Assembly: GCA_046710445.1 (NCBI GenBank)
Contig: JBKEHD010000024.1
Coordinates: 1 to 16,817 of the forward strand
Direction of reading: 5' to 3'
Length of the DNA stretch: 16,817 bases
Source: JBKEHD01 sp046710445
Lineage (GTDB): Bacteria; Pseudomonadota; Alphaproteobacteria; Rickettsiales; Midichloriaceae
Shown: positions 16,103 to 16,817 of the stretch, piece by piece
Numbering within the stretch: position 1 is the first letter of the stretch
How the letters are laid out: each line of letters opens with the position of its first letter
The notes under the pieces: model-generated
What the model was told of the DNA's origin: nothing
The model's database searches: none
What the model saw: only the letters and a program-made list of their open reading frames with translations
Made by a program: the position numbers and the translations under genes

Positions 16103-16522
16103 TTAAATTACTCCTCTTTTAGCTAATTCTACACTTGCCAACAACTCTATCTCTTCAATCACATTTTTTACTTTATCATCAATACCGCTTAACATAAATA
16201 CCGAAATTAATTCTTTAATTTCATGCAGATCTCTCAGAGATACGTCTCCACTAATAACTTTTAGTCTATATTCAGATAATAATCCTAAAATCTTTTCTCC
16301 ATATTTTTGACCCTTTTTCTCCTTGCGTTCTTCAAATCCCTCTTGCATACAAAACAAATTATCTGAAATGATACTTTCCTCACTTACAGAAGATTTTGGC
16401 TTGGATTCAGTAGTATTTAATGTAAACTTTTTAGATCCCTTTGCACTATTTTTATCTGTATTCTTTTCTACTTTTCTCAGACTTGAAACACCAGAAGCAT
16501 ATATGGGATTTACAATAATCAT
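16103..16522 (-). CDS. fliX: FliX-like class II flagellar assembly regulator
   Basis: A 139-residue protein. The C-terminal half (YGEKILGLLSEYRLKVISG, DLHEIKELISVF, then IEEIELLASVELAKRGV) matches the FliX pattern: a helix with L-L-x-x-L-x-L-L-x-G, an L-rich helix, and the characteristic ending in which an E-I-E helix leads to VELAK. The N-terminus MIIVNPIYASGVSSLRKV also fits FliX, which starts with a short hydrophobic strand and a Ser/Gly/basic linker. In Caulobacter FliX works with FlbD to link basal-body assembly to transcription of later flagellar genes. ATG at 16522 is chosen over GTG at 16531 because MIIVNP is the family-like start. No other flagellar gene is in the window. Its stop touches the AEC permease start. 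Confidence 0.7.
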   Translation of the reverse strand: MIIVNPIYASGVSSLRKVEKNTDKNSAKGSKKFTLNTTESKPKSSVSEESIISDNLFCMQEGFEERKEKKGQKYGEKILGLLSEYRLKVISGDVSLRDLHEIKELISVFMLSGIDDKVKNVIEEIELLASVELAKRGVI

Positions 16523-16536
16523 GCTAATCACAAAAA

Positions 16537-16566
16537 ATTATAGTTCGTCATCATATACCTATTCCA
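16537..16566 (-). promoter_or_regulatory. Possible promoter of the fliX-led cluster
   Basis: A perfect TATAAT lies on the minus strand at 16542-16537, about 15 nt upstream of the ATG at 16522. The expected -35 region reads only TGGAAT-like. It would start transcription close to the fliX-like start codon, giving a very short leader. Confidence 0.3.
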
Positions 16567-16587
16567 CCTTTTTTTCCAGCACCTTAT

Positions 16588-16817
16588 TTATCTCGCATTT
16601 CCCTCACCTCTGTTAACTCTTTTAGCATTTGGTATTTCAGATCCAGAATCACCCCTTCCTCTTTTATGATTTTTATTAAATTCTTGTAATCTTGCATCTA
16701 CTTGTTTAGAGGGTTTTTTCCCTCCTTGCACCATTGTATCACCATTTGATGCTCCTAATGCATTATGCATTGCTTGAAAATCTTGAGCTGCCGGCTGCAT
16801 ATGTTGCTGTGCTTGGG
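16588..16817 (-). CDS. C-terminal part of an unrecognised, Gln-rich and basic protein (partial)
   Basis: The frame stays open to the window edge, so the gene begins to the right; only about 76 residues are seen. An internal ATG at 16800 gives MQPAAQDFQAMHNALGAS, but the codons before it (QAQQH) continue the same low-complexity, Gln/Ala-rich character, so it is probably not the start. The rest is hydrophilic, Gly/Asn-rich and basic, with clusters NHKRGRG and AKRVNRGEGNAR separated by 12 residues. No membrane segment is seen. No family is recognised. It is on the same strand as the fliX-like gene, 65 nt upstream of it. Confidence 0.6.
   Translation of the reverse strand, partial: QAQQHMQPAAQDFQAMHNALGASNGDTMVQGGKKPSKQVDARLQEFNKNHKRGRGDSGSEIPNAKRVNRGEGNAR

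Noticed and set aside
1..16817. CRISPR array or insertion sequence
   Set aside because: No regularly spaced repeats, transposase or long terminal inverted repeats were seen; the only clean direct repeat is the 17-bp duplication.

Overview
The window is AT-rich bacterial DNA with compact genes. AGA dominates the arginine codons and there are few long gaps. A 7Fe FdxA ferredoxin, a short HdaA-like DnaA paralogue, a MidA/NDUFAF7-type methyltransferase, a FliX-like flagellar regulator and several ProP-type (MHS) transporters point to an alphaproteobacterium. The best fit is a Rickettsiales-type or other host-associated lineage with a reduced genome; the FliX-like gene suggests one that keeps or recently had flagella (for example Midichloriaceae-like). 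This placement is inference from gene content and composition only.

Region 1 (83-4258, minus strand). Read in transcription order: fdxA, a secreted DUF3857/transglutaminase-like protein, tRNA-Thr(CGT), then a broken gene. The broken gene was an MHS-family transporter fused at its C-terminus to a RelA/SpoT-type HD (ppGpp hydrolase) domain. A perfect 17-bp tandem duplication (758-791) now shifts the frame exactly at the point where the two reading frames part. Removing one copy restores a single frame of about 584 codons.

Region 2 (4369-11104, plus strand). A housekeeping block: tRNA-Leu(TAG), ribH, nusB, tig, clpP, clpX, pheT, with a hairpin terminator after pheT. tRNA-Leu lies 16 nt before ribH, and ribH overlaps nusB. 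tig, clpP, clpX and pheT are separated by 8 nt, an 8-nt overlap and 12 nt. The group brings together nascent-chain folding (trigger factor), ClpXP proteolysis and Phe-tRNA charging; pheS is not nearby.

Region 3 (11105-13512). A second, intact MHS transporter, whose arginine codons are largely CGN and so unlike its neighbours, is followed by a stem-loop. A convergent gene of unknown role with a GNAT-like region follows on the minus strand.

Region 4 (13524-16817, minus strand). A tightly packed run: a Q-rich partial gene entering from the right edge, fliX-like, AEC-family permease, hdaA-like, midA-like. The last four abut or overlap (stop/start abutment of fliX and AEC, 17-nt and 11-nt overlaps further on), so they are probably translationally coupled.

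The most notable item is the transporter-HD fusion and the precise lesion that splits it. The FliX-like gene in the packed AEC/HdaA/MidA cluster and the compositionally different transporter come next.
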